Part shown: positions 1 to 7,264 of the stretch, piece after piece
Numbering within the stretch: position 1 is the stretch's first letter
How the letters are laid out: each line of letters opens with the position of its first letter
Origin: Streptomyces sp. NBC_00554
Lineage (GTDB): Bacteria; Actinomycetota; Actinomycetes; Streptomycetales; Streptomycetaceae
Direction: 5' to 3'
DNA: 64,000 nucleotides
Assembly (NCBI RefSeq): GCF_041431135.1
Contig: NZ_CP107799.1
Span: 4,216,001-4,280,000 of the forward strand
Translations under genes and position numbers: made by a program
The notes under the pieces: model-generated
The model's input: the letters and a program-made list of their open reading frames with translations, nothing else
What the model was told of the DNA's origin: nothing
Database searches by the model: none

Positions 1-244
1 CCCAGGGGTAGAGGAAGACGATCTCGATGTCGAAGACGATGAAGAGCATCGCCGTCAGGTAGTACTTGATGGGGAATCGCCCGCCGCCTGCCGGCGTGGG
101 GGTCGGCTCGATACCGCACTCGTAGGCCTCGAGCTTGGCCCGGTTGTAACGCTTTGGACCGATAAGCGTGGCCATGACCACGGAGAAGATCGCAAAGCCT
201 GCCCCGAGGGCTCCCAGTACGAGGATCGGCGCATACGCGTTCAC
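1..244 (-). CDS. nuoA: NADH-quinone oxidoreductase subunit A (NuoA), 3' part beyond window
   Basis: Small membrane subunit of respiratory complex I, which passes electrons from NADH to menaquinone. The first 81 codons are visible and run off the left edge. The translation has an N-terminal membrane helix, then YECGIEPT and FPIKYYLTAMLFIVFDIE, the family signature with the conserved Glu and Asp in the second helix. The GTG start at 244 follows a strong GAGGAGCGAGGAGC ribosome site. As the first gene of a nuo operon it would be transcribed leftwards from the long intergenic region to its right, where two Crp-like sites lie. Identification is firm; only the C-terminus is missing. Confidence 0.95.
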   Translation of the reverse strand, partial: MNAYAPILVLGALGAGFAIFSVVMATLIGPKRYNRAKLEAYECGIEPTPTPAGGGRFPIKYYLTAMLFIVFDIEIVFLYPW

Positions 245-352
245 GCTCCTCGCTCCTCTCAGTCGGCGTTGACTGCTGGCGGTTGCGTCGGGCAAGCACT
301 CCTGCCCCGCATGCCTCACGAGCTCCACCCGTCCCGGCGAAGATCGCGCACA

Positions 353-368
353 TGTGAAGCAGGTCACA
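353..368. promoter_or_regulatory. Crp-like palindrome upstream of nuoA
   Basis: TGTGA, six bases, TCACA: a perfect copy of the general Crp half-site pair. It also fits the form GTG-N6-GNCAC that I recall for Streptomyces Crp. It lies 109 bases upstream of the nuoA start. Binding is inferred from sequence only. Confidence 0.5.
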
Positions 369-402
369 AGCCCAACTGCCCCGCATCTTATGCCCGCCGG
401 TC

Positions 403-418
403 TGTGATCTGCGACACG
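403..418. promoter_or_regulatory. Second Crp-like site upstream of nuoA
   Basis: GTGATCTGCGACAC fits GTG-N6-GNCAC and begins 50 bases from the first site (about five helical turns). A weaker third match, GTG-N8-CAC, lies at 437-450. Confidence 0.35.
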
Positions 419-988
419 GGGTACGACAACGACTTTGTGATCTCCACCACCCGGCGGACGATCATGAAGTCGGAAGACCGGTGATCTTCGCACGTGAAGC
501 GTCCGGACGGTCACCAGAGGTGATATTTCCGCTCGTCACCGCAGGTCCAGGACGGCGTCTCCATATCAAGAGGCTTCCTATGCATGCAAATTGGTGCTGG
601 ACGCGAGGCCTTGATAGAGGACGCGTTCACACGTCAGGGGGAGACGGACGGAGGGATGTGGACGCGTGCACACATTCACGAGCGGGGGAGCTCGGGATTC
701 CCGCGCGGGACGCCGTCGCCGCGGTGACCGTTCCGTGACCTGCGCCACATCCACCTATGGGTCGAATAAGCCGGGCTTGGCCATCGGCTCCAACCGGTGG
801 TAGGTGCCGGGCAATCCGGACGTAATACGGAAAGCCCATGATCACGGGCTTGATTGGTCGTGTCCGCAATGCCCGTTACGGCGTCAATAAAGAGTGACGC
901 CAGGTGAATTCGGCACAGGGATTGAACAACTGTGGCGCAGCACACGTTTCTTGAAGGTATGAGGGAGTCCCTGGTACCGGTTGTACTC

Positions 989-1795
989 ATGTCCCACACC
1001 GCTCACATACGCAGCCACCGGAAACCCCGCCGCAACGCGTCGACACTCGCGATGCGTGCCGGAGTTGCCGGTGGCGTTCTCAGCACCCTGGCAGTGGCCG
1101 GGGCGTCCGGTTCGGCGAACGCTGCCGAGACGACGCAGACGCTCGACCTGTCCGCCCTGACGGCCGATCTGGCCACCCAGGTCGCGCAGTCGGCGGACGC
1201 CACCCAGCAGGCCGCGGCGAACTACGAGCTGCAGGCGGAGCGTGACGCTGCCGCCGCCAAGGCCGCACAGCAGGCCAAGGCGGACCTCGCGGACGCCAAG
1301 GCGAAGGCGGCTGCCAAGAAGAAGGCTGCCGACGAAGCCGCGCGCAAGGCCGCCGCGGAGGAGGCCGCCTCGCGTTCCGCGGAGCGGACCACCCTGTCCT
1401 CCTCCGATTCCGCCTCCACGTCCGTCTCCGCCCCGGCCAGCGGCAGTGTCGCGACCGTGATCGCCTTCCTCAAGGCGCAGGTCGGCGACGCGTACGTGAT
1501 GGGCGGCACCGGCCCCAACTCGTGGGACTGCTCCGGTCTCGTGCAGGCCGCGTTCAAGCAGGCCGGCGTGGACCTGCCGCGCGTCTCGGGGGACCAGTCG
1601 ACGGCCGGTACGCCGGTGTCGCTGTCCAACCTCGCGGTCGGGGACATCCTGTACTGGGGTTCGGCCGGTTCGGCGTACCACGTGGGTGTCTACATCGGTG
1701 ACGGCCAGTACCTGGACGCGGCCAACCCCTCCAAGGGTGTGGTGATTCAGGACCTTTCGGGCTACCCGGCCACCGGTGCGGTGCGCGTTCTCTGA
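989..1795 (+). CDS. Secreted NlpC/P60 peptidoglycan hydrolase
   Basis: Predicted secreted cell-wall endopeptidase of 268 residues. A basic N-terminus and hydrophobic stretch ending at ANA form a signal peptide. An Ala/Lys/Glu-rich coiled coil follows (about residues 55-130), then a Ser/Thr linker and a C-terminal NlpC/P60 domain. The catalytic Cys is in WDCSGLV (about residue 181) and the His in YHVGVYIG (about 231). Coiled coil plus NlpC/P60 resembles the RipA class of daughter-cell hydrolases. The start is uncertain: the ATG at 989 gives a typical signal peptide but its GAGGGAG lies about 21 bases away, while in-frame starts at 932 (GTG) and 959 add 19 or 10 residues. A hairpin terminator follows. 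Confidence 0.85.
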   Translation: MSHTAHIRSHRKPRRNASTLAMRAGVAGGVLSTLAVAGASGSANAAETTQTLDLSALTADLATQVAQSADATQQAAANYELQAERDAAAAKAAQQAKADLADAKAKAAAKKKAADEAARKAAAEEAASRSAERTTLSSSDSASTSVSAPASGSVATVIAFLKAQVGDAYVMGGTGPNSWDCSGLVQAAFKQAGVDLPRVSGDQSTAGTPVSLSNLAVGDILYWGSAGSAYHVGVYIGDGQYLDAANPSKGVVIQDLSGYPATGAVRVL

Positions 1796-1823
1796 GCTGA
1801 GTCGCACGAATCGTCAGGGTTGA

Positions 1824-1852
1824 GGGCCGTCGCTCGGGAGAGCGGCGGTCCC
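1824..1852 (+). terminator. Hairpin terminator after the NlpC/P60 gene
   Basis: GGGCCGTCGCT pairs with AGCGGCGGTCCC across a six-base loop, with one bulge and one wobble. It sits 28 bases after the stop codon, the usual form and place of a Streptomyces terminator. Confidence 0.5.
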
Positions 1853-1937
1853 TTCGCCATGTCCGGCGTGGTGCTGGTGCCATGTCCGGTGTGCTGCTGG
1901 CGCTGTGCCAGGTGTTCTGTTGTCGTGGAGCCCGCAA

Positions 1938-1984
1938 GGGCCCTCGCGGGCCCCAGGAGGGTCCATGAGGGCCCGCGAGGGTCC
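1938..1984. repeat. Large inverted repeat just upstream of def
   Basis: The 16-base arm GGGCCCTCGCGGGCCC (1938-1953) pairs with 1969-1984 with one G-U wobble, across a 15-base loop. It ends 17 bases before the deformylase ribosome site. It could be a second terminator of the upstream gene or a leader structure of def. The motif AGGGTCCA occurs in the loop and again in the right arm. Confidence 0.6.
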
Positions 1985-2016
1985 ACAACAGCCTCACGCC
2001 TGAAGGAGACACAGCG

Positions 2017-2643
2017 ATGCCACGAGTGTTCGTGCAGGGAAAGCCCGTCGACTCGTATCCGGCGCTCTCGCCGGAAGCACGGCGCGGGATGGTGCGCCGG
2101 ATCACCGAGGTCGGGGAAGAGGTGCTGCACCGGCCGTGCCGGGACGTCACCGAGTTCGGCCCCGATCTCGCCGCGCTCATCGGCGACATGTTCCTGACGA
2201 TGCGCGTCGCGGACGGAGCGGGTCTCGCCGCCAATCAGGTGGGCGTGGATCTGCGGCTGTTCGTGTACGACTGCCCGGACGACGACGGAGTCCGGCATGT
2301 CGGTCATATCGCCAACCCGGTCCTGGATCAGCTCGATCCGGCCGGCCGGCGTCTCCTCGAAGAGGGGGAAGGGTGCCTGTCGGTGCCGGGCGCCGTCGTG
2401 GACGTACCCCGCCCCGACCGTGCCGTGGTGCGCGGCTTCGACCAGGACGGGAACGCCTTCACCATCGAGGGAACGGGGTATTTCGCCCGCTGCCTGCAGC
2501 ACGAGACCGACCACGTCAACGGTCACGTCTACCTGGACCGGCTCTCCAAGCGGGAACGGCGGGACGCGCTGCGGCAGATGGAAGACCGGCGCGAGCGGGT
2601 CTTCGCCCGCCGCGCCGTCAGGACAGCGGAACTCGGCCGCTGA
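2017..2643 (+). CDS. def: Peptide deformylase
   Basis: Metalloenzyme of 208 residues that removes the formyl group from the N-terminal Met of new proteins. All three family motifs are present: GAGLAANQ (residues 67-74), EGCLSVPG (118-125, with the metal-binding Cys120) and HETDH (162-166, with the metal His pair and catalytic Glu163). GAAGGAGA precedes the ATG at good spacing. It stands alone between a strong upstream hairpin and a convergent flavoprotein gene. Streptomyces genomes carry several deformylases, so this may not be the only copy. Confidence 0.95.
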   Translation: MPRVFVQGKPVDSYPALSPEARRGMVRRITEVGEEVLHRPCRDVTEFGPDLAALIGDMFLTMRVADGAGLAANQVGVDLRLFVYDCPDDDGVRHVGHIANPVLDQLDPAGRRLLEEGEGCLSVPGAVVDVPRPDRAVVRGFDQDGNAFTIEGTGYFARCLQHETDHVNGHVYLDRLSKRERRDALRQMEDRRERVFARRAVRTAELGR

Positions 2644-2650
2644 TCAGGCC

Positions 2651-2718
2651 TTCGAGAGCAGGTTGATCTCGAGAGCAGGTTGGTTTCGAGACCAGGTTGG
2701 TTTCGAAACCAGGCTGAT
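2651..2718. repeat. Four tandem 17-base repeats between convergent genes
   Basis: Units at 2651, 2668, 2685 and 2702, each a variant of TTCGAGAGCAGGTTGAT, fill the gap between def and the reductase gene. Each unit junction is nearly palindromic; TGGTTTCGAAACCA at 2698-2711 is perfect. The array is flanked by a direct repeat, TGATCAGGCCTTCG, at 2641 and 2716 that includes the def stop codon on one side and the reductase stop on the other. It may work as a bidirectional terminator. Confidence 0.8.
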
Positions 2719-4013
2719 CAGGCCTTCGGAGCCACCTTCGACAGCCCGTTGATGATGCGGTCCATCGCGTCGCCGCCCGTCGGGTCCGTCAGGTTGGCGA
2801 GCATCTTCAGGGTGAACTTCATCAGCAGCGGGTGGGTCAGGCCGCGCTCCGCCGCGATCTTCATGACCCTCGGGTTGCCGATGAGCTTCACGAAGGCGCG
2901 GCCGAGGGTGTAGTAGCCGCCGTAGGTGTCCTTGAGCACGCGCGGGTAGCGCTGGAGGGCCAGTTCGCGCTGGCCGTCGGTCGCCCGCGCGTGCGCCTGG
3001 ACGATGACGTCGGCGGCGATCTGGCCGGATTCCATGGCGTAGGCGATGCCCTCGCCGTTGAAGGGGTTCACCAGGCCGCCGGCGTCGCCGACCAGCAACA
3101 GCCCCTTGGTGTAGTGCGGTTGGCGGTTGAAGGCCATGGGGAGGGCGGCGCCGCGGATCGGGCCCGTCATGTTCTCCGGCGTGTAGCCCCAGTCCTCCGG
3201 CATCGAGGCACACCAGGCCTTGAGGACTTCCCGCCAGTCCAGTTCCTTGAAGGAGTCGGAGGTGTTCAGGACACCGAGACCGACGTTCGACGTGCCGTCG
3301 CCCATGCCGAAGATCCAGCCGTAGCCGGGGAGGAGCCGGTCCTCGGCTCCCCGGCGGTCCCAGAGTTCCAGCCAGGACTCCAGGTAGTCGTCCTCGTGGC
3401 GCGGCGAGGTGAAGTACGTACGGACCGCGACGCCCATCGGGCGGTCCTCGCGGCGGTGCAGGCCCATCGCCAGGGAGAGGCGGGTGGAGTTGCCGTCGGC
3501 CGCGACGACCAGCGGGGCGTGGAAGGTGACTTCCCGCTTCTCACCGGTGTCGCCGAGTTTGGCGTGGACGCCGGTGATGCGGCCCGTGCGGTCGTCGATG
3601 ATCGGGGCGCCGACGTTGCAGCGCTCGTAGAGGCGCGCGCCGGCCTTCTGCGCCTGGCGTGCGAGTTGCTCGTCGAAGTCGTCGCGCTTGCGGACGAGTC
3701 CGTAGTCGGGGAAGGAGGCGAGATCCGGCCAGTCCAGCTGGAGGCGGACGCCGCCGCCGATGATGCGCAGGCCCTTGTTGCGGAGCCAGCCGGCCTCCTC
3801 CGAGATGTCGATGCCCATGGAGACGAGCTGTTTGGTGGCGCGCGGGGTCAGCCCGTCGCCGCACACCTTCTCCCGCGGGAACGCGGTCTTCTCCAGGAGC
3901 AGGACATCCAGTCCGGCCTTGGCCAGGTAGTACGCGGTGGTCGAACCGGCTGGCCCGGCCCCGACGACGATGACATCGGCGGTGTTTTCGGAGAGGGGCT
4001 GGGGCTCGGTCAC
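2718..4013 (-). CDS. Geranylgeranyl reductase family FAD-dependent oxidoreductase (MenJ-like)
   Basis: Flavoprotein of 431 residues that saturates isoprenoid double bonds. It has an N-terminal FAD-binding DVIVVGAGPAGSTTAYYLA, the PREKVCGDGL motif, and a second FAD motif LLVGDAGGLVNPFNGEGI with the family pattern GDAAG. With menG about 1.1 kb away and mqn genes elsewhere in the window, a role in reducing the menaquinone side chain (as mycobacterial MenJ does) is the best guess; reduction of phospholipid or terpenoid chains is possible. The GTG at 4013 is chosen because GGGGAG stands about nine bases upstream; an in-frame ATG at 4064 would add 17 unlike residues. Confidence 0.85.
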   Translation of the reverse strand: MTEPQPLSENTADVIVVGAGPAGSTTAYYLAKAGLDVLLLEKTAFPREKVCGDGLTPRATKQLVSMGIDISEEAGWLRNKGLRIIGGGVRLQLDWPDLASFPDYGLVRKRDDFDEQLARQAQKAGARLYERCNVGAPIIDDRTGRITGVHAKLGDTGEKREVTFHAPLVVAADGNSTRLSLAMGLHRREDRPMGVAVRTYFTSPRHEDDYLESWLELWDRRGAEDRLLPGYGWIFGMGDGTSNVGLGVLNTSDSFKELDWREVLKAWCASMPEDWGYTPENMTGPIRGAALPMAFNRQPHYTKGLLLVGDAGGLVNPFNGEGIAYAMESGQIAADVIVQAHARATDGQRELALQRYPRVLKDTYGGYYTLGRAFVKLIGNPRVMKIAAERGLTHPLLMKFTLKMLANLTDPTGGDAMDRIINGLSKVAPKA

Positions 4014-4112
4014 GGCGGGTTCTCCCCAAGATTCGCAATCAACGTGCCGACGGGCACTGGACATGGGCAGTCTATGCAGCGGTACTGATCACCTGGCTGA
4101 AGGGCTGCCCCC

Positions 4113-4619
4113 GTGAACCGAGCTCTCCCCGACGTGACGCTCCGTGTCCCCACCGACGAGGACGCCTTCGCCTGGCACCGCGTATTCGCCGACCCGGAGG
4201 TCATGGAGTTCCACGGGGGCAGGGCGGCCGAACTGTCCGTGTACGAGGAGCTCACCGCTCGCCAGCGCAGGCACGACGCGGAGCTGGGGTTCTGTCTGTG
4301 GACGATGGTCGGCCCGGCGGATGAGGTGCTGGGGTTCACCGGAGCGCAGCCGTGGCAGCGGGAATGGGGGCCCACGGGTGAGATCGAGATCGGCTGGCGG
4401 CTCGGGCGGGCGTACTGGGGCAAGGGGTACGCCACGGCGGCCGCCCTGACCACCCTGGAGAGGCTGCGAGCGGCGGGCGTCTCCCACGTCGTCGCCATCG
4501 TCAGAGCCGACAACGAGCGGTCCATCGCCGTGACCCGGCGCCTCGGCATGGAACTGGGCGAACGCTTCCCCCACCCCGACCTGGAGCAGCCCGCGCACTG
4601 CTACCGGCTGGCCCTCTGA
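4113..4619 (+). CDS. GNAT-family N-acetyltransferase (RimJ/RimL type)
   Basis: A 168-residue acetyltransferase using acetyl-CoA; the substrate cannot be read from the sequence. The acetyl-CoA motif is seen as GWRLGRAYWGKGYATAA followed by the helix that normally packs on it, and the closing V-A-x-V-x-x-x-N-x-x-S and RLGM segments are those of the RimJ/RimL branch. It starts about 100 bases from the divergent reductase gene, so the two probably share a promoter region. The acceptor could be an amino acid, a ribosomal protein N-terminus or a small molecule. Confidence 0.85.
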   Translation: MNRALPDVTLRVPTDEDAFAWHRVFADPEVMEFHGGRAAELSVYEELTARQRRHDAELGFCLWTMVGPADEVLGFTGAQPWQREWGPTGEIEIGWRLGRAYWGKGYATAAALTTLERLRAAGVSHVVAIVRADNERSIAVTRRLGMELGERFPHPDLEQPAHCYRLAL

Positions 4620-4700
4620 CCGCTGTCGGCAAGCCACCCGACGGCTTCCGGAAGGGCACGGCAGGGGCTTACTCTGCCGGTACCGCTGGGGGTGACGTCT

Positions 4701-5042
4701 GTGCGCATAACACCCAAGACACCCGAAGTGCGCGTACCGCGGCTCGTGGGGCTGATGGCCGTGGACGCGCGTGAGACGGCCGAGGCGCGAGGTGTGCTGC
4801 TCGCCGCGCCCGACCGGCCCGACTTCCATCTCACCGTCGTCGATTACGTCGTACGGCAATATCCGCCGCCCGACGCCGAGGTGCCGCGCGGCGCCGTGGT
4901 GACGGTGTGGTTCGACTTCGGTGACTCGGAGGGCGGCGGGGGCGCGGGGGTGCGCGAGCCGCGCAGGACCGGTCCGCCGCCGGGCGGTGTGCACCGCGAA
5001 CTCGACGCGCCGGGCGACCCGTTCGAGGTGCTCAGGTACTGA
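4701..5042 (+). CDS. Small cytoplasmic PASTA-domain protein
   Basis: A 113-residue protein with one PASTA domain (VPRLVGLMAVDARETAEARG, then PPPDAEVPRGAVVTVW) and a Gly/Pro-rich disordered tail. PASTA domains usually sit on the outer part of penicillin-binding proteins and Ser/Thr kinases and sense muropeptides, but this one has no signal peptide or membrane helix. That isolation is odd, and its role is unknown. The GTG at 4701 has a GGGGG run eight bases upstream; the GTG at 4692 would add three residues but has no room for a ribosome site. Confidence 0.75.
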   Translation: MRITPKTPEVRVPRLVGLMAVDARETAEARGVLLAAPDRPDFHLTVVDYVVRQYPPPDAEVPRGAVVTVWFDFGDSEGGGGAGVREPRRTGPPPGGVHRELDAPGDPFEVLRY

Positions 5043-5100
5043 CCGGTGCCCCGGATCGGACCGAATCAGGCCAGACCGGCTCGGGCCGAGTCGGGCCGGG

Positions 5101-5793
5101 TCAGGCCTTGAAGCCCCGGTGCAGCGCCACGACGCCGCCCGTCAGGTTCCGCCACGCCACCTTGGACCAGCCCGCCTTGCGCAGACGCTCGGCCAGCGCG
5201 GGCTGGTCGGGCCACTCGCGGATGGACTCGGCGAGATAGACGTACGCGTCGGGGTTGGAGGAGACCGCGCGGGCGACCGGCGGCAGCGCGCGCATCAGGT
5301 ACTCGGTGTACACCGTGCGGAAGGGCGCCCACGTCGGGTGCGAGAACTCGCAGATCACGACCCGGCCGCCGGGCTTCGTCACCCGGTACAGCTCGCGCAG
5401 CGCGGTGTCGGTGTCCTGCACGTTGCGCAGCCCGAAGGAGATCGTGACCGCGTCGAAGGTGTCGTCCTTGAAGGGCAGCTTCGTCGCGTCGCCCGCCGTC
5501 AGCGGGAGCCAGGGGTGGTTCTTCTTGCCGACGCGGAGCATCCCGAGGGAGAAGTCGCAGGGGACGACGTAGGCGCCGGTGCGTGCGAAGGGGAGGGAGG
5601 AGGTGGCCGTGCCCGCCGCCAGGTCCAGGATCTTCTGTGCGGGCCGCGCGTCGACCGCCTTCGCGACCTCCTTGCGCCACACCCGGTCCTGGCCGAGGGA
5701 GAGCACGTCGTTCGTCAGGTCGTAGCGTTCCGCGACGTCGTCGAACATCGAGGCGACTTCGTGCGGCTGCTTGTTCAGGGATGCGCGGGTCAC
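5101..5793 (-). CDS. menG: Demethylmenaquinone methyltransferase
   Basis: SAM-dependent C-methyltransferase (UbiE/MenG family, 230 residues) that makes the last step of menaquinone synthesis. Seen: FDDVAERYDLTNDVLSLG at the N-terminus, the SAM-binding ILDLAAGTAT (residues 55-64), then GDATKLPFKDDTFDAVTISFGLRN and a late VVICEFSHP, all in family order and spacing. The substrate is supplied by the futalosine route, of which mqnC, mqnA and mqnE are in this window. It is a single gene, convergent with the PASTA gene; the 58 bases between them are rich in GGCC repeats. Confidence 0.95.
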   Translation of the reverse strand: MTRASLNKQPHEVASMFDDVAERYDLTNDVLSLGQDRVWRKEVAKAVDARPAQKILDLAAGTATSSLPFARTGAYVVPCDFSLGMLRVGKKNHPWLPLTAGDATKLPFKDDTFDAVTISFGLRNVQDTDTALRELYRVTKPGGRVVICEFSHPTWAPFRTVYTEYLMRALPPVARAVSSNPDAYVYLAESIREWPDQPALAERLRKAGWSKVAWRNLTGGVVALHRGFKA

Positions 5794-5875
5794 GCCCCCA
5801 TTGTGGCAGTACGGACCGGGCGACTCTCCAGCACCCGGCCCGTACGCCGGTCTTCATAAAAAGGGCCTTACCGCC

Positions 5876-7264
5876 CTACGGCAGCAGCTTCGGCTTCTTC
5901 TTCGCCGCGACGTCCTCGACCCAGCCGAAGAGCGGGATCGCGATCCAGATCAGCACCCAGCCGATGCCGAACATGAACCACTGGCTCTCCAGCGGCAGCC
6001 ACCTCTCGAACGCGGGAACCTTCCAGAACTGGTCGATCAGTGGAACCGCCAGTACCAGTGCGATCTCGTGCCAGAGATAGATCGTCACGGCTCGCCCGTT
6101 GAAGATCGTCACGATCCTGTCGAGCCGTTTGAAGCGGGCGAGCCAGGCGAAGTCGACTTCGTAGTACGCCTTGAAGTACATCAGCAGCGTCACGAAGCCG
6201 GCCGAGAAGAAGGCCTGGGCGAGCGGGATCTCGTCCAGGTCGTACGTCCCGAACTCCGCCTGGTGGCCGAAGGCGTACCAGCCGCCGAACGCCAGCGCGG
6301 CCAGCGAGGCCACGACCACCAGCGGCGGCTTCAGCCGCTGGAGCACGCCCTCGCGGTGCGCGAAGCCGACGAGCCAGCAGAACAGATAGGTGGCCAGGTC
6401 CGTGAGCGCGCTGCCGAAGCGGTTCCACGGCGGCGTCCACCCGTACTGGAACACCACGATCGGGACGAGGGAGAGGAGCAGGACCGGAATCGGCGCCTTC
6501 CGGAAGATCCACAGGAGCAGCGGCGACAGCAGCACGAACCAGAGGTACGTCCGCAGGTACCAGAGAATCTCCCAGGCCTGCACGCCCCACTGGTTGCCCG
6601 GCGGGTCACCGACCGGCACGATCCAGAAGACGATCTGCCAGCCCGGCATCCAGTCGTGGATCAACATCGCCACCACGACGAAGGCACCCCAGAACCAGAA
6701 GGGCGGCAGCAGCCGCCGCATCCGGCTCTTGACCACCTTGAACGCGGGGCGCTCCAGGGACTTGGCCATCAGCGTGCCGGCGAGCGCGAACATCACGCCC
6801 ATCGACGGGAAGACCATGCCCGCCCAGGCCCAGCCGAAGGTGTGGTACGTCACCACGCGGACGAGCGCTACGGCGCGCAGCGCGTCGAAGTAGCGGTCAC
6901 GGCCGCCGGCCTTCGGCTTGGGCGCGGGCTCCTCCGGCGCCGAGTCCGGTAGCTCCTCCTCAGGAGGAGCCGGCGGCTCGGACTGCACCGGGTCCAACTG
7001 GGCGGTGGTCGAGACCGCTTCCGGTTCCTCGGGAACGTAACTCCAAGGCTGCTGCTCGTACTGCGCGGGCTGTTCGTACTCAACGGGCTGCGCGTACGGC
7101 TGCTGTCCGGGCTGCGCGTACGGCTGCTGCACCGGCTGCGCGTACCCCTGGTCGTACTGCTGGGGGTACCCCTGTGCGTACGGCTGGGGCTGCTGCGGGT
7201 ACGGCTGGGGCTGCTGCCCGTACCCGTACCCCTGCTGTCCCTGTTGCTCGGACCCCCAGCTCAT
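5876..7264 (-). CDS. Acyltransferase 3 family membrane protein with Gln/Pro/Tyr-rich N-terminus
   Basis: Integral membrane O-acyltransferase of 462 residues. The first 125 or so are a low-complexity tail of QPY/QQPYAQP repeats and acidic Pro-rich sequence, probably cytoplasmic. About ten membrane helices follow, opening with RYFDALRAVALVRVVTYH, whose His is the family's catalytic residue. It starts directly at the stop codon of the deacetylase/glycosyltransferase gene, with no gap, so they are surely co-transcribed. The likely job is to add acetyl or succinyl groups to the polymer that enzyme makes. The tail is variable in this family and may bind partners. Confidence 0.85.
   Translation of the reverse strand: MSWGSEQQGQQGYGYGQQPQPYPQQPQPYAQGYPQQYDQGYAQPVQQPYAQPGQQPYAQPVEYEQPAQYEQQPWSYVPEEPEAVSTTAQLDPVQSEPPAPPEEELPDSAPEEPAPKPKAGGRDRYFDALRAVALVRVVTYHTFGWAWAGMVFPSMGVMFALAGTLMAKSLERPAFKVVKSRMRRLLPPFWFWGAFVVVAMLIHDWMPGWQIVFWIVPVGDPPGNQWGVQAWEILWYLRTYLWFVLLSPLLLWIFRKAPIPVLLLSLVPIVVFQYGWTPPWNRFGSALTDLATYLFCWLVGFAHREGVLQRLKPPLVVVASLAALAFGGWYAFGHQAEFGTYDLDEIPLAQAFFSAGFVTLLMYFKAYYEVDFAWLARFKRLDRIVTIFNGRAVTIYLWHEIALVLAVPLIDQFWKVPAFERWLPLESQWFMFGIGWVLIWIAIPLFGWVEDVAAKKKPKLLP

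Larger units (their letters stand above)
245..988. other. Long divergent intergenic region between nuoA and the NlpC/P60 gene
   Basis: About 740 bases with no convincing gene. Short open frames exist but lack ribosome sites and recognisable residues. The part nearest nuoA holds the Crp-like sites at 353-368 and 403-418. The part nearest the NlpC/P60 gene is probably a long leader, but the landmark segments of a ydaO (cyclic di-AMP) riboswitch are not visible. Confidence 0.5.

Noticed and set aside
640..988. Possible ydaO (cyclic di-AMP) riboswitch before the NlpC/P60 gene
   Set aside because: Such genes often have one in Streptomyces, but the conserved segments near a GUCAGCUAACC-type run are not found here.
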